Source of the DNA: Kuschelorhynchus macadamiae
Lineage: Eukaryota; Arthropoda; Insecta; Coleoptera; Curculionidae
Length of the DNA stretch: 64,000 nucleotides
Reading direction: 5' to 3'
Assembly (NCBI GenBank): GCA_030620095.1
Contig: JAUTXW010000136.1
Span: forward strand, 1,302,001-1,366,000
Positions within the stretch are counted from its first letter, which is position 1. Every line of letters starts with the position of its first letter. Below, piece by piece: positions 9,704 to 19,508 of this stretch. The notes under the pieces are model-generated. The model had not been told where the DNA came from and searched no databases. It saw nothing but the letters and a program-made list of their open reading frames with translations. Made by a program: the position numbers and the translations under genes.

Positions 9704-12125
9704 CTCTTTGAGGGGCACCGGTATAAAAAATGTACCCAGAAAATACATGTATTAGTTGGGCACTGGTCTAAAAGATATACCACTATTTCAAACATTTTTA
9801 GCTAGTTGGGCAGTGGTGTATTTTCTCGACCAACGTAATGTTGAACGTACTCTGACGGCTGGTTATTGATTTAAACTGTTGCACGCGGCAGTTTCCGTTC
9901 TACGTCATTTGTTGACAGAATCATGGCGTAAACGTGGTTGCAAGTAAGAGTCTGCCGAATATAAAGAAAAGTAATGAAATGTACCAAAATCCATGTGCAT
10001 TTCCTGTAATAATAGTATATTTGATCATTTATAGTCATAATGTTATTTTGGTTCAACAAAAAAAGGAGTTTTTTCTGTTTAATTTTAGTGGTCTGTTGTG
10101 GTACAATAAGTGTACCGTTGCCCGCTTGGGCAAATATTCTATCCTGCTTACGCCAATTTAATTTTTTTAGATATTCAAGATATGTATTCGTTACCGTTTA
10201 AACTAAAAGGTTGGAATAATGATGACCTGCAAAATGAGTTGAATAATATATATAACGACGCGGAGCCAATACCTTCCGAGCCGGAGTCTGTATTTAGTGA
10301 GTCTGAAAATGAAGATGACCAAACTACGCCTGATTTGAATTTTAGTGATTCTGATACCGATCCAGAAGATAACGTGCCATTATCGCTTTTAGCAACTAAA
10401 CTGCGTCCTGTACCACCCGTAAACTCTAACGACTGGTCCGAGCTTGTTGATCCAATACTTCCCTCAGATTTTACGTCAGAGTCCGGAATTACACGTGTTG
10501 TTAAAGAGATTGTTGATCCTACTCCGTATAAACTTTTTAAGTTATTTTTTACTGATGATCTGCTTGACCACATAGTGTACCAGAAAATTTGTACGCACAG
10601 CAGTCTTTTAGCAAACAAAAACCCACCGAACGATCAGAAATAAATACCTTTTTAGGCATAAATTTATTAATGGGAATTAAACGTCTACCGAACTATAGGG
10701 ACTATTGGAGTACTTCTTCGGATATAAATGACTCTTACATAAGTGGATTGATGCCTGTGAAGCGATTTAGCTGGCTCCTTTCGATCTTTCATCTTAATAA
10801 TAACGCGTTGATGCCTAAAAAAGGAGAAGCCGACTACGATAAGCTATACAAAGTGAGACCACTTCTGATTTCGTTAGCTGAGAATTTTCAAAGATGTATG
10901 GCACCAAGTAGCGAACTTGCAATCGATGAGTCAATGATAAAATTCAAGGGGAGGAGTACGCTTAAACAGTACATGCCTAAAACACCAATAAAACGGGGGT
11001 ACAAGGTATGGGTTTTAGGGAATAAAAATTGATACTGTCAGAAATTCGATGTATATACCGACAAAAAGGAGGACGCCGAGAGACAATTAGGTGCCAGAGT
11101 CATTAAACAAATGCTTAATGGATTTGAAAATAAAGAGCACATTGTATACTTCGACAACTTCTTCAGTAGTACAGAACTTCTGGAAGACCTGAAGAAAAAA
11201 CAAATTCATGCCTGCGGAACCGTAAATCCATCGAGAAAAACTTTGCCACTGTTTACGCCGGATAAAAAATTGAAGAGAGGGGAATTTCAAGTTTTTACCA
11301 ATCAATCAGGGATTGTAGCTCTCAAATGGAGAGATAAGCGCAGTATCTATTTACTGTCAAATTTTCATTCTCCACTTGGGCACACTGAGGTCAATAGAGA
11401 AGAAAAGAATGGTACTACAACCAAGGTTTGTTGTCCGCAAGTACTTGCGGATTATAACGCTAACATGAGTTTTGTTGATAAATTCGACCAAAACCTTAAT
11501 TTATACAAGGTAAACAGGAAATCAAAAAAATAGTGGCACAGGATATTCTTTTACTTCCTCGATGCAGCAGTAGTAAACGCTTTCGTTTTATATAAAGAAC
11601 TTAATTTGCCCAAGATGTCCATGAAAGAATTCAGAAGAAGTGTATCAGAAGGACTAGTTGCAGGCCAGGTTATAAAAAATAAAAGGAAAGCATATAGTTG
11701 TGGAGAAACAATTGCTAAGAAACAGTCCAAGCCATTCATTCCCCTAGAAATTAGGCACAATCAAAGTTCTCATCAATCGGAAAGAGGTTCTCGACGACGA
11801 TGTTCAAAATACAGTACATCAAAACAGCAAGTGCGTAAGAACTGGATATGTTCGATTTGTCGAGTTCCTCTCTGTCTGGGGGCAAATAAGACGTGCTTCC
11901 AGGACTTCCACACCTCCAAGTAAAATTATTCTGGGGCAATGGTACTGTATATGTACCACCTCATGACGTCATTATGTATACATAAAAAAACAGTTTTTTT
12001 TAGTTTTAGGGTTTATTTTGAATATTAGTTCTTAGTTTTGTTAAATATTTTTATTAAAAAGTAATAAAAAAAAATCATGCCCCTCTAGCACTTTTATTTA
12101 TTGAAAAATGTTGCCCTTCAAAGAG
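9704..12125 (+). mobile_element. piggyBac element, full length, inserted in hAT copy 1
   Basis: The TIRs CTCTTTGAGGGGCA (9704) and its partner TGCCCTTCAAAGAG (ends 12125) match at 13 of 14 positions. TTAA flanks both sides (9700-9703, 12126-12129). Removing the 2422 bp and one TTAA rejoins the hAT sequence. The element carries one transposase gene in the plus direction. Insertion into hAT sequence shows it is younger than that hAT copy. Confidence 0.93.
10182..11923 (+). pseudogene. piggyBac transposase with one frameshift and two nonsense codons
   Basis: Cut-and-paste transposase of the DDE_Tnp_1_7 (piggyBac) family. The start is taken at ATG 10182 (MYSLPFKLKGW), though the frame is open from 10110. 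The N-terminus is acidic. The frame shifts near 10600 and continues through the first catalytic Asp (LAIDESMIKFKG), a TGA at 11030-11032, the second Asp (VYFDNFFSS) and the third (FVDKFDQNLNLY). A TAG at 11531-11533 sits where Trp is expected. The C-terminus has the cysteine-rich domain CSICRVPLCLG...CFQDFH, which in this family binds the element ends. All catalytic residues are present, so decay is recent but the copy is inactive as written. Confidence 0.88.
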
Positions 12126-12778
12126 TTAACAGTATCTGAAAATCGTGAATCACTGATTGAACTATTTGTGAATATAATATAAAATAATGAAACGTGGGAC
12201 TCAAAAGCAATAAATAGTTCGAGGGGATTTTTGGACTGTTTGAAACGAGATTTTAATTTTAATTATTTGTAGATGATCTTAAGTCCATGTTAAGCCAAAA
12301 AAGTGATGACTTTAACCTATTTTGGGAGAAAACGATGACGTTAAATGTAGAGCCACAAGCCAAGCGTCTTCAAACAGACAAGGTTGGAGATGTTCAAACA
12401 TCATACAGACGCCTCTTTTATGAAATAATCGAGCTCTGCAATTTTGATGCATTTAAAGGAAAAACTTTTCCAGAAGATGCGTTTAAATCTCTTCTTCTTC
12501 ATTATGGTTAGTTCTTCGACCGAGGGTTACTGCGATCTGAACTAAAAGTGATTTACGAAACTGATGACATTGGGACAAAAAATAACGCTAAGGAACTAAT
12601 GCAATTTTTAAAAGATAAGGAGCTGGAAGATGCCTACACCCAAGTGTCGAAATTGTGTGAATTAGTATTGACAATACCTGCCACAAGTTCATCAGTAGAA
12701 CGCAATTTTTCAACACTTAAAAATAAATATAAAAAATTTCGTGAGAAATTCAACGGGGCAGGAGAGACTCTCGCATAC

Positions 12779-13512
12779 ATCAATCAATCAATCAATCAAT
12801 CAAATCAAATATTTATTAATGTTATTGTACAATTAAGCACTTACACAAGTCAATAATTATTAAAATTACAATATACTCATCTTAATTAAAAGTATGGATC
12901 ATATTACAAAAGACCCAAACTAATATATATAAAAAAATACACAATTTTAAATCGTCTTTTACAACATAAAAAAAACAGGAAAATTAACATAAATATATTT
13001 AGATATTTGACAAAAGCAATTACCAAGTAAAACAATTTAAGTACGATACAATGATCAACATTTAACAAGCAATAAATCAATACTAGGGTATTAAAAAATT
13101 AAAACAAATACAAACAGATATTCAAATATAAAAATATAGCATCTAAAAATTCACATATAATTTGTCTTAGATGTGTTCAAAATTGCTTGCACATATCTCG
13201 TCCAGTGAATAAAATACATTTTGTTGAAAATAAATTTTAAGTCTGTTCTTAAATTGAGTGGGAAACAAAATCCTAATTGAATGGGGCAACATATTAAAGA
13301 ATTTGATACCGTAGTAAGAAGTTGCGTTACGGGATCGGCTAAGACGTAGATATTTATAAGTATAATTCTGACAGTTTCTTGTACTATATGGATGCGTGTT
13401 GCTATGATTTCTGTACATGTTTAAATTTACTCTAAAAAAAGTTAAGCATTCAAGGCAGTAAAGGGAAGGTAACGTTAAAATTCCTAGTTCTCCAAAGGCA
13501 TACCTAAATTCA
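12779..13512 (-). pseudogene. LINE 3' end inserted in hAT copy 1
   Basis: On the minus strand a 110-codon frame (from about 13500) encodes the C-terminal tail of a non-LTR retrotransposon polymerase, with THPYSTRNCQNY, LRLSRSRNATSYYGIKFFN and LPHSIR. This is followed by about 390 bp of AT-rich 3' UTR and a tail of TTGATTGA-type repeats (12779-12801 on the plus strand). Short 3' microsatellite tails and 5' truncation are typical of LINE insertions. hAT sequence lies on both sides; a short target duplication (CATC or GCATAC) is possible but unclear. Confidence 0.75.
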
Positions 13513-13683
13513 TCGCTGTTGTCCATTGAAAATAAACTTCTTCAAATATGTCGGAGCATCGACGTTTTTATGATAACGTCACTGACGAATTTGCAAAAAA
13601 TGATCGAAGAATCGAATTACATTACAAATAGGTAAGTTTCTAAAAATTGCTTCCCTTTCTTAAAATTTCACCGCACGCCCCTG

Positions 13684-14231
13684 GGGTAACATAACTTCTT
13701 AACGGTAATACTGGACTTTTATTGCTAGATAAATAGCACACCGGCTCTCTCTTGTGGGGTATACATGAAAAAACTTTAGAACGTATGTATATGAATAAAA
13801 ATAAAGAAAAATAACAGTAACAACAAAAATAATAGCAATAAAGAGTAACCATTATGTGGAATAAAACCAATAGATTGATTTCAAAGCGAAAATAACGACA
13901 GTTCCTGATTGTGTTTGTATAGTATTTTTTCAAAAGAAAAATGTTAAATTGCCAATATTTCGAAAACTAAAAATTTTTGAAATAGATATTCTTCAACAAA
14001 GTCACCCTCATTTTTAATGCTTAATGAGATACACTTATAAAATTATGGGGTTTCCATTTGAAAAAAATGACTTTTAACAATTTTCTCATTTAATTTTTAA
14101 ATGCTAGTTTTGACCACCCTGTATTTGTTAATTACGAAAATATTAACATAGTCTATTAAAGGAGAGCCCATTTTATTAGAAAATAAGTCCTGATAATTTA
14201 AAAAACGATTTTAAGCAGGAGAAATCCACAT
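13684..14231. other. no gene seen
   Basis: AT-rich with short meaningless frames on both strands. ACCACCCTGTATTTG near 14112 resembles an eroded Tc1/mariner end. Confidence 0.45.
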
Positions 14232-14495
14232 TTAAGTTGAGGCCTGCAAACGTCATTTTTGACATAAAACATAAGATATGTCAAAAACGGTTAGGTTTAG
14301 GTATAGAACAGTATACATAAATTATATCTAGAATTTGTAGGGAATCCAAAAATGGCACAATGTACAGGGTGTCCAATTTGAAATAAGAAAGTTGGTACCG
14401 GTCTACGAAAAAACTAGATATCCTGTAGATATTAAAGTAAAAAAAAAAAGAAATAAATAAAATAAAACTTCAGATTACCTCAAACAACTTTTGTA
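14232..14495. repeat. TE-end fragment, inverted partner of 8395-8521, with unoccupied MITE site
   Basis: It contains AAACGTCATTTTTGACATAA and CAGATTACCTCAAACAACTT in inverted order relative to 8.4 kb. TTAA at 14232-14235 is the empty counterpart of the MITE target at 8522. An extra block with ACAGGGTGTCC near 14364 is present only in this copy. Confidence 0.6.
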
Positions 14496-14499
14496 TTTA

Positions 14500-15130
14500 A
14501 CTTTTTTGCTATAAATAAATATTGTTAAATGTAGGACAAGAAAAGTATTTTACAAAAGTAGGAAGCACATATCTAAATTCTTGAACGATATTATTTGTTT
14601 GTCTCGAACCCTCCAAATAAGATATCCAAATTGTAAAGAATGACTGAAATACTTCTGATAAAAAGCTGATACGTTAGATTTGTATCTAATAGTATCTATA
14701 TTTATGCGAAAGTGCTAACAACTGAAACGCATTTGTGGACACACTTTTATTATTATTCATGCTCAAAGTAATAGTAATAGTAATGGCTATTACGGTAGTA
14801 AGAATATTCATACAGTAATGATATCTATATATCCTTTTAACTCTCCATTTTTAACTACCAATTAAAAATAACAGCTTTATACAAATTAATTTTTATTTTT
14901 GATCTAATTTACCTAGGAAATACAAAATATTATAGTTGGACTAGGTATCGGGTACTTGGTCTAGATGGGCATTGAACCTGGGGTATTCTCCGAGTGTTAG
15001 TATTTTCTAGTCGGTGTTTTAATATTAAAATGTTTTCTTGGTATAAATTCATCTATCTAGTATGAATCGATATATTAGAAGTAGTTATTCACTTGCATAC
15101 TTAATAAATGAAGGCTTAAAAAAAGGGTTT
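14500..15130. other. no gene seen; possible LINE scrap on the minus strand near 14530-14720
   Basis: The minus strand around 14720-14530 can be read as YFSHSLQFGYLIWR, which loosely resembles the C-terminal part of LINE polymerases, but the match is weak and the frame ends soon. The rest is AT-rich without structure. Confidence 0.3.
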
Positions 15131-15540
15131 TCCCTACCATTTCTAAAACTGCAAATATTACCAGTTCATTCCTATGTAACACTCGATTTTTCATGCAAAA
15201 TCTGAGGCAAATTGGATAATTAGTTTTTTAGTATTTTTATGTATACCAAAAAATTTCCAGGTCATCCCTATACGACTTTTAATTTTTCACCAAAATTTGA
15301 AGTTAATCGGGTATTTTTTTAGCTATGCCGCGAACTGACAGAAGTGATAGACAGACCGACGAATTGAGAAAATATATTTTTGGCACCTAGAGACGCTTAA
15401 ACGTGAAAATATGTAAAACCTGGGAGTGTGATTTTTTTTTATGACTACAAAAATTTTATTTGACCGCCTTTTTGTTCCGCCATCTTGAATTCGTGCCACA
15501 ATTTTCCCAATTGACTTCTATACCACACATAAAAGAAACA
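15130..15540. repeat. dispersed repeat family 'CGCCATTTTGTT', copy 2
   Basis: It shares the CCGCCATCTTGAATTCGTGC stretch, the ACTGACAGAAG/GACAGACC tract and the 'GGCACCTAGAGACGCTTAAACG' stretch with the copies at 7, 23, 38.6 and 41 kb. It lies immediately upstream of the LINE fragment. Confidence 0.6.
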
Positions 15541-16255
15541 ACCGAACTAGCATAGAAAATTGTCGTCAAATTTCGATCCTAAATGTATTTTCTAAAATTT
15601 TAGAGAAAATAGTATATGAAAAGATACTTAATTTTACCATCAATTGAAACATCTTCTTATGATATCCTAAACTATACCTATTCAAGGTTAAACCAAGGGA
15701 AAAATGTTGAAGCTCTTTTTTGACCTTTCAAGTGCGTTTGATCCTGTCAATAAAGATATTTTGCTTTTGAAGCTCTACAATATGGCTATACGTAGTCGAA
15801 TGTCGACGGAATCAAGTCCTATTTATATGGACGTGAGATAACAGTGAGGGAGGCATGGGGTTGTGAATTCTGAGGCTAAGTCAGTTAACATTGGAGTACC
15901 TCAGGGATCAGTACTGGAACCAATATTTTTCTGCAGTATGCCAATAATCTGCTAAAAAATATTGGTACTGGATACGTTACAATGTATGCCGATGATTCGA
16001 CGGTGGTGTTAGCGGCAAATATGAAGATTTGGTGCCATGCTAGCCATCTTATACTGTTAAAACTGTGTATATGAATATATATTCGTTAACCCCTTCAAAT
16101 TTTGATTATTTTAACAATATAACATTTTGCAAATTCAAACACATTTTTAGGAATCAGGAATAGCAATAGACACATCTCTAAATTTCAACAGTCACGTCGA
16201 GCGTGTCTGTGATAAACTTAATTCTGCTTAATTTGCAGTACTTAACGAGTACACT
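15540..16255 (+). pseudogene. LINE reverse-transcriptase fragment a
   Basis: Remnant of a non-LTR retrotransposon polymerase (target-primed reverse transcription). Read on the plus strand with several frame changes: ISILNVFSKILEKIVYEK (RT block 2), FFDLSSAFDPVNKDI (block A, first Asp), GVPQGSVLEPIFF (block B) and TMYADDSTVVLAA (block C, with the catalytic YADD). Then comes a thumb scrap (IDTSLNFNSHVERVCDKLN). Stops and missing pieces rule out function. It ends near 16259, where a GGTTAGGTTAGGTT stretch starts the neighbouring minus-strand LINE. Confidence 0.8.
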
Positions 16256-16319
16256 TAGTTGGTTAGGTTAGGTTAAAACTGACTAGCTCAAACCGACCCT
16301 CCACTGCGACTCTATGGTC

Positions 16320-16600
16320 TATTGTGGCTCACACTTATAGTTACACTTTCTCAAGCAACTCTAACTCCTCAATAAGTCTTACCCTTGCATTTGAGGAGAT
16401 ATTCTTCAAATCCTCGGCTGCAGAATATCGAGAACCTGATCCTGGCAGCCACCAGGCATTCACACAGCACTTGGCTGGCTGTCTCGTCATCCTCCATACA
16501 GAGGTAACACGTGAATTTCTCTTCAAGCCCCGATCCTGTGCATGTAATGTCTTAAACCACATTGGCCAGTGTATAAACCTACTGCTGTCTTGAGCTTAAT
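16320..16600 (-). pseudogene. minus-strand LINE C-terminal scrap, copy 1
   Basis: It corresponds to the block present again at 17050-17290 and 18105-18310: on the plus strand the shared landmarks are TTCACACAGCACTTGGCTGG and CCCGATCCTGTGCATGT. In the better copies this block follows the RNase H-like part of the LINE, so it should be the extreme C-terminus or 3' UTR. It is more diverged than the other two copies. Confidence 0.55.
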
Positions 16601-16617
16601 TTTGTGATACCACTACA

Positions 16618-17030
16618 TAAAGGAAACAACCGAAATAGCATAGAAAATTATTGTCAAATTTCAATCTAAATGTATTTTCCAAAATTTTAGAGAAAATAGT
16701 ATATGAAAAGATACTTAAATTTACCATCAATTAAAACATGTTCTTATCATTTCCTAAAGTAAGGCTAGGCCCAGGGATATATGTTGTAACTCTTTTTTGA
16801 CCTTACAATTGCCTTTGATCCTGTCAATAAAGATATTTTGCTTTCGAATCTCTACAATATAGATATACCTAGTTGAATATTTAACTAAATCAAGTCCTAT
16901 TTATATGGATGTGAGATAACAGCGAGGGCAGCATGGGGGTGTGTATTCTGAGGCTAGGTCAGTAAACATTGATCCTCAGGGATACCGGTACTGGATACGT
17001 TACAATGTATGCCGATGATTTAGTAGGCTA
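16618..17030 (+). pseudogene. LINE reverse-transcriptase fragment b (shortened duplicate of a)
   Basis: It repeats 15540-15990 of fragment a (same GAAACAACCGAA start, same GATCCTGTCAATAAAGATAT block) but lacks sequence between the block-B region and the YADD region: AACATTGATCCTCAGGGATA is followed directly by CGTTACAATGTATGCCGATG. It also ends in AGGTTAGGTTA and the same minus-strand LINE start, so both units were probably duplicated together. Confidence 0.7.
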
Positions 17031-17049
17031 GGTTAGGTTAAAAGTGAGT

Positions 17050-18104
17050 AGCTCAAACCGACCCTCCTCTAACAACTCTAACTTCTCAGTGAGTCTTATC
17101 ATTGAATTTGAAGAGGTATTCTTCAAGCCCTCGGCGAGCAGACTATGGAGAACGATCTTGGCAGCCACAGGATATTCACACAGCACTTGGCTGGCTATCT
17201 CGTTATCCTCGATACATAGGAAACATTCGAATTCCTCTTCAAGCCCCAATCCTGTGCATGTGATGTCTTAAATCACAATGAGTTTTGAGCTAAATTTTGT
17301 TCATATTTAACAGACTTTCTGTTATCATCTTCTTCATGGAAAGGAGGATAAACGGCTTTGCATGCGACAGCAGTCCAAGCCAATTATAAAGATTAATTAG
17401 CTCTTTCCTTAATTAAGTCCGAAATTACACCCTTGGCAGTTTTATGAACTACGCCTAAAGCTGGTTCAGGTCCCATGTATGTTGCTCTGCTCCTTTCTTT
17501 GCTAGAAGGTCCGCAGACTTATTTTTTTTTCAGACCCGCATGTCCTCGTATCCATATTAGGCTTTAGTTATGGATATACAATAACTTACTCAAGTGAGTT
17601 CCCGCAACACTCTAGCACACAATTGGATAGCATGAACTGCTTAGAATATGGAGGTATTATTGCCCAGGCTTACTGACAGAGCAACCTTTGGCCGTACCCG
17701 ATGAATTCCAGTTCCCACATCCTTATTGATTCTGGAGCCATCTGTGAATGGGCCAGCTCCTCTTTTAGTAAATGGGATTTATTCCGATCCCACTCCTCTC
17801 TCCCTGGGAAGAACACGGAATAGGGTTGGTGTGCACTAATAGATTTTGGTAGCAGCTCCGATGGCATTCCCATCCACAACTTTCAAAATGTTGGATGATT
17901 TCATGTGATTAGTACTATCCATCATGCCACTGGTGACGTGGTGTTGTCTGTATGTTGTCCTCATTGCTTCCACTCGAAGAGTGGTGGAAGTTTTAAAAGG
18001 AGCTCCATGGCTGCTGTCAGGGTGGAGTGGATCACTTCTTGAATTGACAAGCAAGCCTGTTTCTGCAGTTCAGTCAGTTTGGCTTGGCAAGACTTTGTTG
18101 TCCC
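17050..18104 (-). pseudogene. LINE ORF2 C-terminal half (thumb to RNase H), copy 2
   Basis: Minus strand, read from 18104 downward: a thumb region with an SDPLHPDSSHGAPF frame (18054) overlapping a second frame that reads STPTAAMELLLKLPP, then FFPGREEWDRNKSHLLKEEL (about 17780), then an RNase H-like stretch covering 17720-17520. This order (STPTAA.E.LL.LPPL, then REEW, then RNase H) fits I/R1-type LINEs. Frames change several times. The 3' part 17070-17505 is repeated almost exactly at 18105-18537. Confidence 0.65.
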
Positions 18105-18740
18105 TTACTCTAACTTCTCAGTGAGTCTTATCATTGAATTTGAAGAGGTATTCTTCAAGCCCTCGGCGAGCAGACTATGGAGAACGATCTTGGCAGCCAC
18201 AGGACATTCACACAGCACTTGGCTGGCTATCTCGTTATCCTCGATACATAGGCAACACTCGAATTCCTCTCCAAGCCCCGATCCTGTGCATGTGATGTCT
18301 TAAATCACAATGAGTTTTGAGCTAAATTTTGTTCATATTTTACAGACTTTCTGTTATCATCTTCTTCATGGGAAGGAGGATAAACGGCTTTGCATGCGAC
18401 AGCAGTCCAAGCCAATTATAAAGATTAATTAGCTCTTTCCTTAATTAAGTCCGAAATTACACCCTTGGCAGTTTTATGAACTACGCCTAAAGCTGGTTCA
18501 GGTCCCATGTATGTTGCTCTGCTCCTTTCTTTGCTAGATTCCACTCGAAGAGTGGTGGGAGTTTTAAAAGGAGCTCCATGGCTGCTGTCAGGGTGGAGTG
18601 GATCACTTCTTGATTTGACAAGCAAGCCTGTTTCTGCAGTTCAGTCAGTTTGGCTTGGGCAAGACTTCGTTGTCCCTTACTTCACCAACCTAAATAACCA
18701 TAAGTTATCATTGGTCTTATAACAGTAACATACGCCACAA
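18105..18740 (-). pseudogene. LINE ORF2 C-terminal half, copy 3, tandem duplicate with internal deletion
   Basis: It matches copy 2 in the same orientation: 18105-18537 equals 17070-17505, and 18538-18680 equals 17968-18110. The roughly 460-bp piece between them (the REEW and RNase H part of copy 2) is missing. The junction with copy 2 lies at GTTGTCCCTTAC (18095-18106). Further upstream it reads VVAYVTVIRPMITYG, the start of the LINE thumb segment, which copy 2 lacks. Confidence 0.65.
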
Positions 18741-18843
18741 CCTCTCGCAGATTCTATGATCGGTCAATTGGGATAATTTAGCTTTCTGATTTATTTTATT
18801 CAGATGGACATTCCAGTTTAGGGTTTTATCTAGATAATTTCTA

Positions 18844-18914
18844 AATACTTCACTTACAGTAAGTCTTTAAGTGAAGTATTAAGGACACTTAGTAAGTCTG
18901 GCTTACTTAGTGTC
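18844..18914. repeat. two adjacent short hairpins
   Basis: AATACTTCACTTA (18844-18856) pairs perfectly with TAAGTGAAGTATT (18868-18880). GACACTTAGTAAG (18884-18896) pairs with CTTACTTAGTGTC (18902-18914) with one mismatch. Loops are 11 and 5 nt. Function unknown. Confidence 0.6.
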
Positions 18915-19508
18915 TATTATTTTTTGGCCTACAGCCATATATGAAATAATATTTTCTCATGGTGATAAAGCTGTGTAAAATGAAGTCTTTGCTGGATAAG
19001 AAAGCTTGTCCAGCAGTTTATTATATATTATATTATTAAAAACAATACAAATATTTAAATATTTCAAAATATTCATTGTTTTTAAGGCGCGTGTGGTTTT
19101 TAGAAGTATATTATCAACTATTAAATATGCATATTTCTCTTTTGTAGGCGTATTACATATACAAAATGGACACAGAAATATAATTTTGGCCACAAACTGG
19201 ATAAAAGTGTGTCGATTTTGCAACCATAAAGATGCATTTCGGTAACATTTTGAGCAAAAGGCGGGCTAACTTTGGGCATATTATTTAAGTTCAATTTTAG
19301 AAACTTAACGGAAACATAAGAAAATTATTTTAGGCACAAATCTGTCATAATTTGGTCATATTAAAGAATCACTTTAGAAAGATACCGGAAACCATAGTTA
19401 CACTGTGGACACATTTTAGTGAAAGTAAAGAAACATTTTGCACTAACCTTTCGGTATATTTTGGGCACTATCTGGTATACATTTTGATCATCATTTCGGC
19501 CTCATTTT
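18915..19508. other. no gene; degenerate quasi-periodic sequence at 19200-19508
   Basis: 19200-19508 repeats variants of 'CATTTTGGGCA/CATTTCGGTAACATTTTG' every 20-40 bp, suggesting an eroded minisatellite. 18957-19245 has overlapping frames on both strands in very AT-rich sequence, with no recognisable product. Confidence 0.4.

Larger units (their letters stand above)
9140..12780 (+). pseudogene. hAT transposase (ZMYM1-like), split remnant of copy 1
   Basis: Fragments encode parts of a hAT transposase. They include a zinc-finger-proximal segment (MSKAHLQAVIKEKVFG), the catalytic-domain start (FIAIVLDETTDI, the first Asp block), SGMAAFFSKSTKRTQALDSI, then, after the piggyBac insertion, the alpha-helical insertion domain, and finally the C-terminal dimerisation block (LTIPATSSSVERNFSTL). 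Several stops and frame changes are visible, for example TAA after RQI near 9294. It cannot make an enzyme. The reading past 12129 continues directly from 9699, so the interruption is clean. Confidence 0.75.
9077..13683 (+). mobile_element. hAT element copy 1, interrupted twice
   Basis: Sequence homologous to the hAT at 19509-22073 runs through 9140-9699, 12130-12779 and 13512-13683. The right end CACCGCACGCCCCTG finishes at 13683 and matches the end of copy 2. The 5' end is missing or scrambled. It is interrupted by a piggyBac (9704-12125) and by a LINE 3' end (about 12779-13512), and it has internal deletions near 9545, 12270 and 12427 compared with copy 2. Confidence 0.75.

Noticed and set aside
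10175..10618. 147-codon minus-strand frame
   Set aside because: Antisense shadow of the acidic N-terminus of the piggyBac transposase.
9704..11923. Domesticated piggyBac-derived host gene
   Set aside because: TIRs, TTAA duplication and three inactivating changes point to an ordinary decaying transposon.
16259..16275. Telomere-type repeat GGTTAGGTTAGGTT
   Set aside because: Only three units, found at the edge of LINE fragments; insect telomeric arrays of TTAGG are much longer.
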